Positions 23,105 to 34,887 of a stretch of DNA of 64,000 nt are shown piece by piece (position 1 is the first letter of the stretch; every line of letters begins with the position of its first letter). The DNA lies in the NCBI GenBank assembly GCA_023548195.1, contig JAJHZJ010000041.1, positions 2,232,001 through 2,296,000 on the forward strand. Reading direction: 5' to 3'. The notes below the pieces were generated by a model that worked only from the letters and a program-made list of their open reading frames with translations, did not search any database and had not been told where the DNA came from. The translations under genes and the position numbers were made by a program. The stretch is from Bettongia penicillata ogilbyi. Its lineage: Eukaryota > Chordata > Mammalia > Diprotodontia > Potoroidae.

Positions 23105-23390
23105 TTTACAGGCAGTGTGATATTGTAGAAAGCTCTTGACATTGAATCAGGAAAGACCTGGATTAAGTTCTGTCTTTATGATTTACCAAGTTTCTATCTT
23201 TCTAGCTTCTCTTTTCCCATCTGTAAAACAATAATAATAATTACTTTAGCTCAATATTTTGGCAACTTTTCAAGGCAGAGTCAGAGTTAGTGACTACCTG
23301 ACCTGATGGGGTTATTATTGTGAGGCTACAAATCAGAAAATGATGTAAAATGTTTTGCAAGTTTGTTTTAAAGATCAGGAAAGTTTTCAT
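23105..23390 (+). mobile_element. MIR with internal insertion
   Basis: Head 'gcagtgtgat attgtagaaa gc', then 'ctcttttccc atctgtaaaa caataataat aatta', and the end 'attattgtga ggctacaaat' and 'atgtaaaatg ttttgcaag'. About 55 extra bases at 23245-23305 do not belong to MIR; they resemble 29558-29612 (see findings). Confidence 0.75.
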
Positions 23391-23434
23391 GTAAATTGTA
23401 AAGTTCTGAGTCATTTCTCATTTCTTGACTCATC

Positions 23435-24328
23435 ACCATCAGTCAACCTGCAACCAGCATTTATTAAGCACCCATTATATGCCAGACACTGTGCTAAACA
23501 CTGAGGGATACAGAGGAAGACAAACTCCGTTCCATGCTCTCAAGGATATCACTGTCTAACAGGGGAGACAACATGCAAAGAACTATGTGCAAACAAGATA
23601 TGGGCAGGACAAATTGCAGATAATCTCAGATGGAAGACACTAACATTAAGAGGACTAGAAAAGGCTTCCTATAGCAGGTGGGCCTTCAGCTGAGACCCGA
23701 AGGTAGCCAGGGAAGCTGGGAGGTAGAGATAAGGAGAGAGAGTATTCTAGGTATGAGGGACAGTTAGTGCAAATGCCCAAAGGTGGGAGATAAAGTATCA
23801 TGAGCAAAGAACAGCAAGGGGGCTGGTGTCACCAGATTGCTAAGGGTGTAAAAGAACGTAAGGTGTAAAAAGAATGGAAAGTCAGGAGGGGACCATGTGA
23901 TGAAGGACTTTAGAAGCTAAACAGGAGTTTGAGGTGATAGGGTGTTAATGAGTTTACTGATTAGAAGAATAATATGGTCAAACCTGTGCTGTAGGAAGAT
24001 CATTTTAATAGTTGAGTGGAAGATGGATTGGGAGAGACTTGAGGCAAGGAGACAAACTAGCAAACCATCGTGACAGGCCAGGTGAAAAAGGCCTACACTA
24101 AGGTAGTGGCAATGTCAGAGGAGAGAAGGGGACAGCTATGAGAGATGTTATGAAGATAGAAACAATAGAACTTGGCAATTGATTAGATATGGGGAGAGAG
24201 AGACAGAGAGTCAGAGAAACAGAGACACAGAGAAAGAGAAACAGAGACATAGAGACAGAGATAGGTAGAGAAAGAGATACATAAAGAGATATAGAAAGAC
24301 ACAGAGAGATAGAGACAGAGACACACCC

Positions 24329-24365
<37 letters not shown>

Positions 24366-24715
24366 CAGAGACAGAGAGAGACAGAGAGAGGCAGAGAGAG
24401 ACAGAGACAGAGAGAGACAGAGAGACAGAGAGAGACAGAGAGAGAGACAGAGAGAGAGACAGAGAGAGACAGAGAGAGATCGAGGAATTGAGGATGACAC
24501 TAGGGTTTAGACCTGGATAACTGAGAGGATGATGGTACTATTAATAGTAAATGAGAAGTTAGGAAGAGAGGGGTTTTTGGGGAAATATAATGAGTTCAGT
24601 TTTAGATATTGTGTTTAAGATGTCCACAAGATATCCAGTTCAAGACGTCTAAAAGGCAGTTGGAGATGTGAGACTGGAGTTCTGTTCCAGGGTTACCTTC
24701 AATATGCCCTTGAAA
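23435..24715 (-). mobile_element. L2 LINE 3' part, reverse orientation
   Basis: Plus strand starts 'agcatttatt aagcacccat tatatgccag' and 'acactgtgct aaacactgag'. It runs back through the L2 3' UTR ('agtattctag gtatgaggga', 'accatgtgat gaaggacttt') into the end of ORF2 ('gttcagtttt agatattgtg' and 'aaggcagttg gagatgtgag'). It is the best ~1.2-kb minus-strand L2 here, with a GA microsatellite expanded inside it. Confidence 0.88.
24194..24480. repeat. GA/CAGAGA microsatellite
   Basis: About 285 bases of GA, CAGAGA and related units, imperfect in the first half and cleaner from 24330. The 105-codon minus-strand Ser/Leu frame here is an artefact of the repeat. Confidence 0.95.
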
Positions 24716-25329
24716 TGATAAAAATAATCTAGCTAATTCAGTTTTCTTATTTTAGTATTTATAAAAGTTGATGGTATGTACTTCTCCTGACTCAGCTCCT
24801 TCTTTATGAATTTCCATCCCTTCACAAACATACCATGGGTAATATACAAAAATTCCTTCAATCTTCATTACTTGTTTTTTTTTTTTAAAGGTTAGTTAAT
24901 GGACTCCTGTGGGCACATCTAAAAATATAAGCTTTATTCTGATTTTAGAAGTGGAGGTTGAGGGACAGGAAGGCATACAGAGCTTTCAGCTAGAGCAATA
25001 GCTCATTAACATATAGGTCACAGCAACAGGTAGCAGAGCCTGTGGTTTCTGGTTAGAATGTCACAAAGCATTTCCAGGTGGGACAGTATCCATTCTATAA
25101 CAAATTCTAGGATGCTTGGCATGAAATCTTTTCCAACAGAAAAGTCAAGGTCAGAATGTACAATAGTGAGCAAACTTCTCAAGCACACGGTCACTTACAT
25201 AGTTTCATAGTATTACTTGCATTTTCTGATTTTGAATTGACTTATACTTCCTGGTTTGTCTCAGTTTTGTAAATTAGAAAGATGGGAGGAAATGTGAAAT
25301 ACGCTTCCACCTCACTACTGACCTCTTGA
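24716..25329. other. Unique sequence
   Basis: No repeat or gene recognised; a T10 run lies near 24873. Confidence 0.4.
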
Positions 25330-25568
25330 GCCATCTGTAGTGGTTGTTTATGGGGGAAAGAACCCCCATTTGAAGTTTTCTTGGCAGAGAGATTGAAATG
25401 ATTTGCCATTTCCTTCTCCAGCTCAGTTTACATGATGAGGAAACTGGAGCTCACAGGTGTAAGTGACTTTCACAAGTTTACACAGCTAGTAAAGCGTCTG
25501 AGGCTGGATTTGAACTCTGGTGTTCCTGACTCCAGGTCTGGTGCTCTATCCATTGTACCATCTTGTAT
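25330..25568 (-). mobile_element. MAR1-type SINE, reverse orientation
   Basis: 'cccatttgaa gttttcttgg cagag', 'atttgccatt tccttctcca gctca', 'cacagctagt aaagcgtctg agg' and 'ggtgctctat ccattgtacc'. The frame at 25432-25710 starts inside it and is not a gene. Confidence 0.9.
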
Positions 25569-26639
25569 CAGTACAATTCTTATATTTCTACTCTTGAACT
25601 TTTTAGAACTTCTCTCCTGTCATTGCCACAACTACTTTATCTCTACATTGTTGCATTTCATGCAACTTTTTACAATGCTACTATATTGTGTCCAGTGTGA
25701 CTTCTTTTAGGTAAGCCTGAGACCTTTTCTTGTTTTTGGGTAGTGTGGAATTGAATGACCTTATCTGTTTCAGAACCAGAGAAACACAGAGAATATTACT
25801 GTAACTTTTGATTTTTAAACTCATGTAGAAAAGAAGGGAAAATTTCCTAGAAGACTATGATCACTATTATTTATAGTCAAAGGCTGATTATTTGAAAAAA
25901 AAATCTATCCCTACTCTATCTACTACTATCACTTCTGTGTCCTCATCCTAGCCCTCCTCTTCCCTTCTATTGTGCTTTCTGTTCATGTTAATAAACTTCC
26001 TTTAATAATAAATCTCTTCTTTTCACATTCCTTCCTCCTTTTTTGTAATTGTAATAGGAGATGAAGATATGGTTATTCCATCATTCAATCTTTTCTGCTT
26101 TGTCCCTCCTATTTCCTTTTAGGATATTTAATAAGCCACACCCTGTTATAATAATTAGCTCCATTTTTAGCCTAAGGGAAATATAATAGCCACTTGTGAC
26201 AATACTGCTGTTTTGTGGAGTTTATATCAGATGAAAGGTTAATACAATCGCAATAACTCAGAGTCCCCAGTTAGGAAAACTCCTAATATTCAGAGGTTTA
26301 GCACTGTGCCTTAATTTTTGAAAGCACATATTTCAAGGCCTGTTGGACAAGCATAGGAAGGAGAAGTTGGGTATTGAACAGTTTTTTTTTTGTTTTGTTT
26401 AGAATTTTCCTTAGTCCTTGAAGAATTGGGCAAAACTTTTAGTTACCAAGAAGTCTTTGCTCCAAGATGACTGTAGGGAGCTGACAGTCCTTTCATTTTC
26501 TTCTTTTAGTACTTCCTTTCAGTTTTTCTTTTTACCTGTTGTCCTTATGCCGCCAATTCTTTTCAGTTCCATTTGTTAAGTTTTGGGTGAGGTGCAGGAT
26601 CCAATTTTTCCATTGTTGTTGCCACTCAGTTGTTGAAGT
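25569..26639. other. Unique AT-rich sequence
   Basis: No gene or confident repeat. Several pyrimidine-rich patches, e.g. 25920-26050. Confidence 0.4.
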
Positions 26640-26792
26640 ACATATTTTTTATTTTATTTTTTGGAGGCAATCGGGGTTAAGTGACTTGCTCAGGGTCACA
26701 CAGTTAGTAAGTGTCTGAGACTGAATTTGAATTCAGGTTCTCCTGACTTCAGGACTAGTGTTTTATCTACTGTGCCACCTAGATGCCCTGAA
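26640..26792 (-). mobile_element. tRNA-derived SINE, reverse orientation
   Basis: T-rich start (the SINE poly(A)), 'ggaggcaatc ggggttaagt', 'cttgctcagg gtcacacagt tagtaagtgt ctga', ending 'ctactgtgcc acctagatgc cc', the complement of the tRNA-like head. This is the short form without the MAR1 tail. Confidence 0.88.
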
Positions 26793-26850
26793 GTACACAC
26801 TCCTTCCTCTTGTTGACTGTTGACTGACTTTAATTCCTACCTTGCAGAAA

Positions 26851-26917
26851 CTCTCTCTGTCTTTCTCTGTCTCTCTGTCTCTCTGTCTCTCTCTCTGTCT
26901 CTCTGTCTCTCTGTCTC

Positions 26918-27008
<91 letters not shown>

Positions 27009-27023
27009 TCTCTCTCTCTCTCC
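26851..27023. repeat. TC/CTGT microsatellite
   Basis: About 170 bases of TC with TCTGTC units at its left side. All four Ser/Leu or Arg/Glu frames here (26820-27083 and overlaps) are artefacts. Confidence 0.96.
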
Positions 27024-27439
27024 CTTTTAGAACTCCTGGGCAGCTCAAAGATCATGATAGCCCTAAATTGTTCTCAATGCTGAGAACAGAGAATGACAGG
27101 CTTGTTGCTCTGAAATACAAGTCCCAGGATTCTGAGCAGTACTTGAAACCCTATTGCATAATAGTAGAAACTAGACTCCTCCTAAAAGACACTGCATTTC
27201 TGGCCACCTCCTGTACCATATACCCCTCATATCATGCCCCCTGACACATCTGGATAATATGAAGAAAAAATATATTCCTTACCCCTTGATGGTGACTCTG
27301 CTGTAATTAATTAATCCCTTTGAAGGTTTCTTCTATCACATATGCCACTTTATAATGGTCATGGTGGGAGTTACCAATCTGCCCCCAGGCTATTTTCTGT
27401 ATTTTCTGGTGGAACTCACTATCTGACTCACAGTCTTTC
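27024..27439. other. Unique sequence
   Basis: No gene or named repeat recognised. Confidence 0.4.
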
Positions 27440-28905
27440 TACCTCAACTTTTTATTTATAGTTGTGGGGATACTGTTGGTGTTCCTTTGAATACCCTGGC
27501 TTCCTAGTTCATCATCTTCCTGAGCTTCAAGTACCTGTGTTTTCGCTTCACTTTAACCACACACTGGGATGCATCTCTTTCTCTGTCTCTTTCTTTCTCC
27601 TGAGCACCACTCCCCCAACTGCTTTTTGGATATCCCCAGCCATATGTTCTATAGATATCATGAAGGTAATATGTCTAAAATGAAACTTATTTCTTCCCAT
27701 GAAACCCACTCCTCTTCCTAACTTCCCATTTTATTTAAGGGCATTGACATCCTTCCAATTACCCAACTTCATAACCTCAGAATTATCTTCAATTATTTAC
27801 TGTCCCTCACTTCCCTTCCTCCACTCCTCTTCCAATCAGTTACTGAGGCTTGTTAATTTTCCTTCTATAACACATCTCCACTTCTTTCCACATATGTGCC
27901 CATCACCCCAGAACCTCATATTCTCTTGTCTAGACTATTGCAATTGGTTTCTCTGCTTCCAACATTTTCCCTTTCCAGTTTGCTTTTTGCACACCAGTCA
28001 AATCGATATTCCTAAAACACATACTTAACCATATCAATCTTTTGCTTAAGAAGTTTTAGTGACTTGTGATCTTCTGTAGGAAAATAAAGAAACTCCTTTT
28101 TAGCATTTAAGTATCTCCATAATCTGCTTTTAATTTATCTTTGTAGATTGATTTCACATTAGCATCCCTCACAAACTAAATTTTTAATTGCTAACTTCAA
28201 TGACTTTTTCCCAGTTCCTATCTTTCTTGTTCGCTCTGTAATGTTTGACATTATTGACGACCCTGTCCTTCTTGATACTCTCTCCTCCCTAGGTTTGCAC
28301 GATAATGTGTGCCCCCTTTGCACAGGCCATTTCCCCATGCCTGGAATATGTTCTCCCTTTTTACCACTGACTCTTAGAATCCTTAGCTCCCTTAAAGAAC
28401 TTGCTTAGCTGCTATCTCCTACAAGAGACCTTCCTAATTCTTACGGTATTTTCTTCTCCTCCAAATTGTGTATAGTCTGAAAAATCTCAGAATAGCTAAA
28501 TACCTCTGGAATACTTACCTTAGATGTCCTAAACAACCATCTATGTCCTTCCATAGACTGACCTGCTCTATTCAAGAGCAGGTCAAAATAAGTCAAAAGT
28601 AAATGAAAAGTTGACAACACTGTTTGCTTGAAGGTTTACTTCTAGAAATCACATTCTAAAGTATGACAATGAACTTTTAAAATAGAAATATTTTAAATTA
28701 ACTTTGGACTACTCTTTAATAATAAAATAGAGAATTTATGATTATGTATGTATGTAGATATATTTCCTATTTCCTTATTTCTGTATGTGTTGCTTTCCTC
28801 CCCGTAAGTTTTTTGAGAACAAGTACTGTTTTGCTTTTGTCTTTGTAGCAACAGTGTCTAGTACACAGCAGATGATTAATAAATGCTTGTTAAATTGAAT
28901 TGTTG
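27440..28905 (+). mobile_element. L2 LINE, ORF2 end plus 3' UTR
   Basis: The longest L2 copy here. ORF2-end phrases include 'gataccatga aggt'-like text at 27655, 'cccactcctc ttcctaactt ccca' and 'agggcattga catccttcca'. The 3' UTR has 'ttgtctagac tattgcaatt gg', 'ctttgcacag gccatttccc catgcctgga', and the end 'cagtgtctag tacacagcag atgattaata'. The 73- and 109-codon frames inside are fragments of it. It is interrupted at about 28480-28750 by unrelated sequence with a perfect hairpin, and by a misplaced L2 segment at 28241-28302. Confidence 0.88.
28559..28585. repeat. Perfect 11-bp inverted repeat
   Basis: Arms TGACCTGCTCT (28559-28569) and AGAGCAGGTCA (28575-28585) with the five-base loop ATTCA. 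It lies in sequence that interrupts the L2 copy. The ends are the nuclear-receptor half-site AGGTCA in everted orientation. Confidence 0.8.
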
Positions 28906-29999
28906 AAGTAATATCAAAGATTCATCAGATTTTGAAAATGTTTGAACCAAGTCAGGAATGGAAGTGCAAACCTTAGTGGGTTCTTAGTATTTCATCACAA
29001 AGTTTTGTGGTAAAACCGAGATGAAACCACAAACTTCACTGCCGGCCAGTCTAGCAATGGGAAAACGATTGATTTCAAGGTTAGCCAAGGTCAGGCGGAA
29101 ACTTGGCTTGTTTCAGCTCCTTCTTCAAACCCCAAATCTACTGAGTTTTGCATGGTTTGGGTTTTCCAAAACAGAAAACTTTTCCAAGGCCTGGGCCAAA
29201 GTTGAGGCCTGGGGGATCAGGGGAAAGGGGAAGTTATGTTGCTTTGGTTTATGCCTTAGTAATTGGGGGAGTGTGGGGGTAGAGAAATGTCATTTTCCAG
29301 AGTTATCGATCAGACTTAGGCACTTTAAATATTTGTTTGAAATTAACAAGAGCTAAGTATAGAAATTCAAGCAGGATTTCTACCTAGTAGACAACTCAGT
29401 TTGTTTCATGGATCCTAATTCTTTAGTTTCTTGTCTCATCTCTTCATCATTCTGCTCCCCCATTCTCTCTGTAGTTAGAGCTAATTTTATTTTTGAAGAA
29501 TTTCATGGTGCTGCTCAGTGGGATTGTCAGGCTGTGTCCAATTGTTTCAGTTTAACATTCTGGCAACTTGTCAGGGCAGAGCCAGAGGTAGTCAGATTCT
29601 CTAGACTGAAGGAATTGGATCTGGCCCAATAGTCTGAAAGAATCATATAGCTGAAATGGTAAACCTATGCTTAGTTGGATTATTTTAAAGTGAAAATTTA
29701 AGGAAAGCAACAAAAAGAGTACACTAATCATTGAGTTCTGGATTTCATATGCAAGTGGCTTTAATTTATATCTCTTAAAATGCTTATTGAACCCTTTTCT
29801 AGTTATATCATAGTCATTTTCCAATATACTTCTATATACATAGAGTCTGAACTTGTATCCTAGAACACCAGCTAACCAAAATCAATCGCGATGACTGGGT
29901 CAGCAGCGTTCCAGATTCTTGTGCCTCCTTGTTTCTCCCTCATCTCTCTGCAGAAAGTAGGGCAGTATTTCCTCATCTATCCTTTGGGACCAAGGTGAT
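28906..29999. other. Unique sequence with two open frames
   Basis: Frames of 111 codons (29021-29356) and 74 codons (29408-29632) show no recognisable domain and no repeat origin. 29558-29612 resembles the insert in the MIR at 23245-23305. Not called as genes. Confidence 0.4.
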
Positions 30000-30238
30000 C
30001 ATTATAATTAATCAGAATTTGGCTGTTTTTCAATGTTGTTTTTATTGACATTTCTGCAGTCATTTTTGACATAATTTTCCTGGTTCTACCTTTCTTTGCA
30101 TCAGTCCATACAAATTTTCCCATGCTTCTCTGAATTCTATATTGATGTTGTTTCTTATGATGTGAAAGTATTCCATTATATTCATATGCCCCAATTTATT
30201 CAGCCAATCTCAAGTTTATGGGTTCTTGTTGTATTTTC
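30000..30238 (-). mobile_element. L1 3' UTR fragment, reverse orientation
   Basis: 'ttcctggttc tacctttctt tgcatcagtc cata', 'cttatgatgt gaaagtattc cattat' and 'ccccaattta ttcagccaat', the usual reverse-complemented marsupial L1 3' region. It is followed at once by a SINE. Confidence 0.75.
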
Positions 30239-30239
30239 A

Positions 30240-30500
30240 GTTTTAGCAGCTAGGTGGCACAGAGGATAGAACAGTAGAGCTGGAATCAGGAAGACCAGTT
30301 CAAATCCAGACTCAGATACTATGAGTGTGACCCTGGGCAAGTCACTTAACCTCTGTACACTTTAGTTTTCTTATCTGTAAAATGGGGGTAATAATAGCAC
30401 CACCTACCAGGATTATTGTGAGGACCAAACAAAATAATGTTTTTAGAGTTGCAAATCTTAAAGTGATACATAAATGCTTACTAGCTATTATCATTACTGT
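30240..30500 (+). mobile_element. Marsupial tRNA SINE with MIR-like tail
   Basis: Head 'agcagctagg tggcacagag gatagaacag' with B-box 'gttcaaatcc', 'gtgtgaccct gggcaagtca cttaacctc', 'ctgtaaaatg ggggtaataa tagcacc', and the L2-like end 'tacataaatg cttactagct attatcatta'. Full length (~260 bases). Confidence 0.93.
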
Positions 30501-30789
30501 TAAAGTGGGTACAATTTCTGAAGAACCCAAAAGAACTCATTTTATGTAGTTTCACTTATAAAAAAGAAGGAATAGCTAGAACAATTGGTCTCCTACAGCA
30601 TCTCCGGGACTTCTCTTTGTTGTTGTTTTTAGATTCTGAAGGAAATGATAGCAATCTTCTAATATTAGAAGTCCTAGTATTAGGAAAAGAGATTACATTC
30701 CTTTTCTTTGGCCCCAGACACCAGAACTAGAAGCAACAGGTGAAAGGTGCAGCGAGTCAGAGTATCTGTCACTATAAAGGAAAACTTCT
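30501..30789. other. Unique sequence
   Basis: Nothing recognisable. Confidence 0.4.
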
Positions 30790-31052
30790 TAATGATTGTT
30801 TTTGTTCAATTGTGTTTGACTCTTTGTGACCTCATTTGGGTTGGGTTTTTTTGGGGGGGGCAAAGATATTGGAGTGGTTTGTCATTTCCTTCCCCAGCTC
30901 ATTTTACAGATGAGGAACTGAGGCAAACAGGATTGAGTGACTTGCCCAGGGTCACACAGCTACTTTCTAAATCTGGATTTGAACTCACGAAGATGAGTCT
31001 TTCTGATTTGGAGCCCAATGCTCTATCCACTGTGTCATCTAGCTGTCCCCAA
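30790..31052 (-). mobile_element. MAR1-type SINE, reverse orientation
   Basis: 'tgtttgactc tttgtgacct catttgggtt', T/G run, 'tttgtcattt ccttccccag ctcattttac agatgagg', 'cttgcccagg gtcacacagc ta' and 'gctctatcca ctgtgtcatc tagc'. The 118-codon frame at 30747-31103 is its shadow. Confidence 0.92.
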
Positions 31053-31349
31053 AATTACAACTATCCAAATGTGGAATGGAGAGCTAGAACTGTACAAAAG
31101 TAGAATGAATGCATTGGAACATAGTATCCAAACACTTCAAGGTCTTTCAGCAAAGACTAGCTGATTATTTTGGGGTGATGTTATAGAGGGGGTTCCTGCT
31201 TAGATATGGGCTGGACCAGCAACTCTTAGGAATCCCAATACCTTCATGCCATACCTTAGTATTCACCAACAATAAGAGGAAAAAAAATCACCAGAATTGA
31301 AATTCATGAATGCTTTCTTATTTACAAAATCAGTGACCTAGTCAGCATG

Positions 31350-31552
31350 TTTCATAGAAAGAGTACTGGGATTTAAAACATGAGAAACTAATTATTTTTG
31401 AATATTAATTTTTAAACAACTTACTAGTCATTTGAATTTGGACCTGCTATTTTACCTCTCTAGGTGTCAGTCTCATCTGTGAAATGAGAGGATTGGAACA
31501 GGATAATTTCTAAGATCTTTTCCAGTTCTAAATCCTATGACCTAAAGGCAAC
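31350..31552 (+). mobile_element. SINE (MON/THER type) with L3-like tail
   Basis: Head 'catagaaaga gtactgggat' is followed by an AT-rich insert, then 'ctctaggtgt cagtctcatc tgtgaaatga', 'gattggaaca ggata' and 'ctaagatctt ttccagttct aaatcctatg'. Positions 31053-31349 before it are unique. Confidence 0.7.
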
Positions 31553-32111
31553 AAAAATTCAAATAAATTTCGAAAGATAAATTTTAGTTTTGCATAGGTG
31601 AATTTGAGAAAAAAACAGGTAAAAAGAATAAACAAAATATTCTAGAGGTTGGTTGCTTTGGTATGGAGAAAAAGTACTGCTATTGAGCTCAGCAGATAAG
31701 AGCAAATGAGGGTGCAAGCTTGATTGCTTTTGTGTTTTATACCACCTTCATTTCTGAATGTATTGCTCATCTCTCTTCCTGCCCAGTGTGCCATCCCTTG
31801 TTACAAAGAATTTAAAAAGGAAGAGGGGAAAAAGGAAGTTTGGTAGAATTTAAGTAACACATCAATTGAAGGTTGACAATATACACAATGTTCCATACTG
31901 ACAGACCTCTGTTTCTACATCTTCTCATCAAATCTTCAGGGCCAATGCAAGCTTGATTTCCAAGAGTCATTAAAACACAATGCATGAAGCAAAGGTTGCT
32001 GGGAAAAAGGCAATAGAAAGTCCTTACAAGCATTCCTTCCATGGGAGACTTTGCTGTTCTTTGTACATCTGGTCTTTGCAATGAGGGCTGCTTTTTTGTC
32101 TGTCTGTTTGT
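31553..32111. other. Unique sequence
   Basis: The 113-codon minus-strand frame at 31812-32153 runs into the L1 poly-purine end and has no domain. Nothing else is recognised. Confidence 0.35.
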
Positions 32112-32930
32112 TTTGTTTTCTGCCTTTCCACCACTTAATAGTATTTTATCCAATTACATGTGAAGATAGTTTTCAACACTCACTTTTATAAGATTTTGAG
32201 TTCCAAATTTTTCCTCCTTTTCTCCCACACTTTCCTCCTCCCCAAGACAGCAAGCAATCTGATGTAGATTATACACGTGCAATCATATTAAATATATTTG
32301 CATATTAGTTATATTGTAAAGAAGTATTAAAATAAAAGGGAAAAACTACAAGAAAGAAAAAACAAAAAAAAAGTAAAAATAGTACCCTTCAATCTGCATT
32401 TAACTCCGTTATTCTTTCTCTGGATGGATAGCATTTTCCATCATGAGTCTTTTGGGAATGATCTTGGATCATTACATTGCTGAGAATAGCTAAGTCTATC
32501 ATAGTTGATCATCGCACAGCATTGCTGTTACTATGTACAATGTTCTGGTTCTGCTCACTTCACTTATCATCAGTTTATGTAAGTCTTTTTAGGTTTTCCT
32601 GAAATTTGCCTGTTAATAATTTCTTATAGAACAATTTCATTGCATTTATATACCACAATTTTTCAACCATCCCACAACTGATGGGCATCCCCTCAATTTC
32701 CAGTTCTTTGTCACCACAAAAATAGCTACTGTAAGTGTTTTTGTACGTGAGTCCTTTCTACTTTTTTACGATCTCTTTGGGATACGGAGCTAGCTGAATC
32801 AAAAGGTATACACAGTTCCACTGCACTTTGGGCATAGTTCCAAATTGTTCTCCAGAATGGTTGGATCAGTTCACCACTCCACCAATGTGTTAGTGTTCCA
32901 AATTTAAGGGCCACTCTTTTAGCTACTGCT
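32112..32930 (-). mobile_element. L1 3' end, reverse orientation
   Basis: 'tagtatttta tccaattaca tgtgaagata' marks the L1 3' terminus on the minus strand. Then come 'cttttataag attttgagtt c', 'gcattttcca tcatgagtct tttggg', 'aacaatttca ttgcatttat ataccac', 'actgatgggc atcccctcaa tttcc' and 'gttctccaga atggttggat'. About 800 bases, 5'-truncated. Confidence 0.88.
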
Positions 32931-34284
32931 TATTCCAGGACTGGAGAAGTAAAACTCAGCTCACACTTGAGTCAGTATTGACTGCCAGTCTCAGACACCC
33001 AAAGAGACTCATGAATGACACCTCCATTAAGGCCCCTCATCTACAAGAGTTGAGTAAAGATCAAGAATTGTGAGTGAGCAAACATACACTGAAAACCTTA
33101 TAGCCAACTGTACCCATTCCCATCAAATCCCAGACAAAAAAAATCTTCTCTCAAGTAATTTGTGAAGGTAAAATACAAAAGGAGATGATTCAAAATTGAA
33201 GGTGAAAGATGAGATTATTAGCAGTTCAAAATCAAATAGTTAGCTGAGGTTGGGGGAAGAGGATTTCAGGGTTTGCCAGGGCAATAGACTGTACCTTTGT
33301 GTACCTCCTCTTCTACTCTCTCCTGCTCCTGTTTCCCATGTAATATGATTACTGTAGCCTATTCCTCTTCTACCTTGAAAACCAAGCCCCAGTTGACCAG
33401 ATGGGCACAGCTGTGTGAATTCTCATGTGTATCCCTTTGCATTTCATTCCAAAGGCTATTGCTTCCTTTGGGCAGACAGTCTGTTTGAAAGACAGGTGGG
33501 TGGCTCTTTTGATTTTCTCTTCCCTGGTGCCATCTCTCTTTCCGCCCCCTCTCCCATCCCACCCTTCAGCATTCATATTTTCTTCTTTTTCACTTAGCCA
33601 TCATCCTGTTGTTGCTTTGACCGCTGTTATTTCAGTGAACTCTCTGTTGCTCACAGGCTGTGCATTTACTTATTGCTAGGTTATAAAGAAGAAAGTTTCT
33701 TCCCCAGTACTGATCCTTTTTGTCTCCTTAATAAAAAAGCCAATGTATGTTTATTGTTGCATTTCTCTTGATTTTAGACATCTCCTTTACTTTTAATTAG
33801 GTGAGTCTTTAATTAATTAGGTGGGGCTCCATTTGTGGGCAAGAGGATTCAGTAACCATCCTTTCTTGGCACTGAGAACTTTTCAGCATGTGCCCAGCTC
33901 TTGTAAAATATCTTATTTTCTTCAAGGGATGGTGCTCTGTTAATACACTTAGTCTCTGTGTAGCAGTTGGGGATTTTATTTACTTTTGCCTCTTTCAAAC
34001 TCAGAAGGATGTCTGAAGTATGATTAAAGCAGAGAGCAAGAGAATATCCTTTATCATCCAAAAGCAAATACACCTGCTTGGCAGATAAATCTCTGCTTGG
34101 CTTCCTGGACCAGGAAAACCAACGTTGTGTTTGGAGTTCAGCCAGTAAATCTGAGGGACCTGCAAAGTCATGTTGGAGAAGAGTATTATATGTTGAAAGC
34201 GAGGCCTACGGGTTGGCATTAGAAGTTAATGCTTGACTGCCATGTTGTCCACACAGACTAAGGAAAAGTGATTCACAAAGGCCT
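32931..34284. other. Unique sequence
   Basis: No confident repeat or gene. Overlapping frames of 60-84 codons around 33297-33679 come from pyrimidine-rich sequence. 33850-34250 is repeat-free and could be conserved. Confidence 0.4.
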
Positions 34285-34612
34285 CTGTTTGACATTTAAA
34301 GCCCTTCACAATCAAGCTCCAACCTTTCTTTCCAGATTGTATTCTTACTATTTTAATCAATTAGTTGACCAGTAGACTGAACAACTGACCAGTGAACCCA
34401 TAAGCAATCATTTATTAAGTGGCTCCTAAGTATTAGGGCTACAGGTTGGGAAAACAGACACATATGAAATAGTATCTCCCCTCATAGAGCTTCTATCAGG
34501 GGAAAATAATGTGTCTACATGTAAACAAACATTATCTCTTAGTGGTGAGTATTGATGTCCCTGGTGATGACTAGATAGCACCCTGCAGACACACACAAAC
34601 ATATGCATGTGC

Positions 34613-34614
<2 letters not shown>

Positions 34615-34652
<38 letters not shown>
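34615..34652. repeat. GT microsatellite
   Basis: About 19 perfect GT units. Confidence 0.97.
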
Positions 34653-34653
<1 letters not shown>

Positions 34654-34887
34654 CAATCAGGGAGGCACTAGTAATTGGTAGGGGAAGGGCAGAGGGAATT
34701 TAAAAAAAAGCCTTATGTAAGAGGTGGTGTTTGTGCTAAGCTTTGGAGAAAAGTAGGAGTTTCCTTCCTAAGAGGCAGAGGTGAGTTTCAGGCATAGAGT
34801 ATTTCCAGTGTAAAGACTTGGGGATGATGTGTCATTTGTGAAGACCAGTTTGACTGGATTGTAGAATATATGTATGGGGAGGACAAG

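Noticed and set aside
24183..24500. 105-codon minus-strand Ser/Leu-rich frame
   Set aside because: Product of the GA/CAGAGA simple repeat.
26820..27083. Open frames of 62-87 codons on both strands
   Set aside because: They run through a TC microsatellite and have Ser/Leu or Arg/Glu composition only because of it.
27699..28028. 109-codon frame as a possible gene
   Set aside because: It lies in an L2 copy and follows the L2 3' region.
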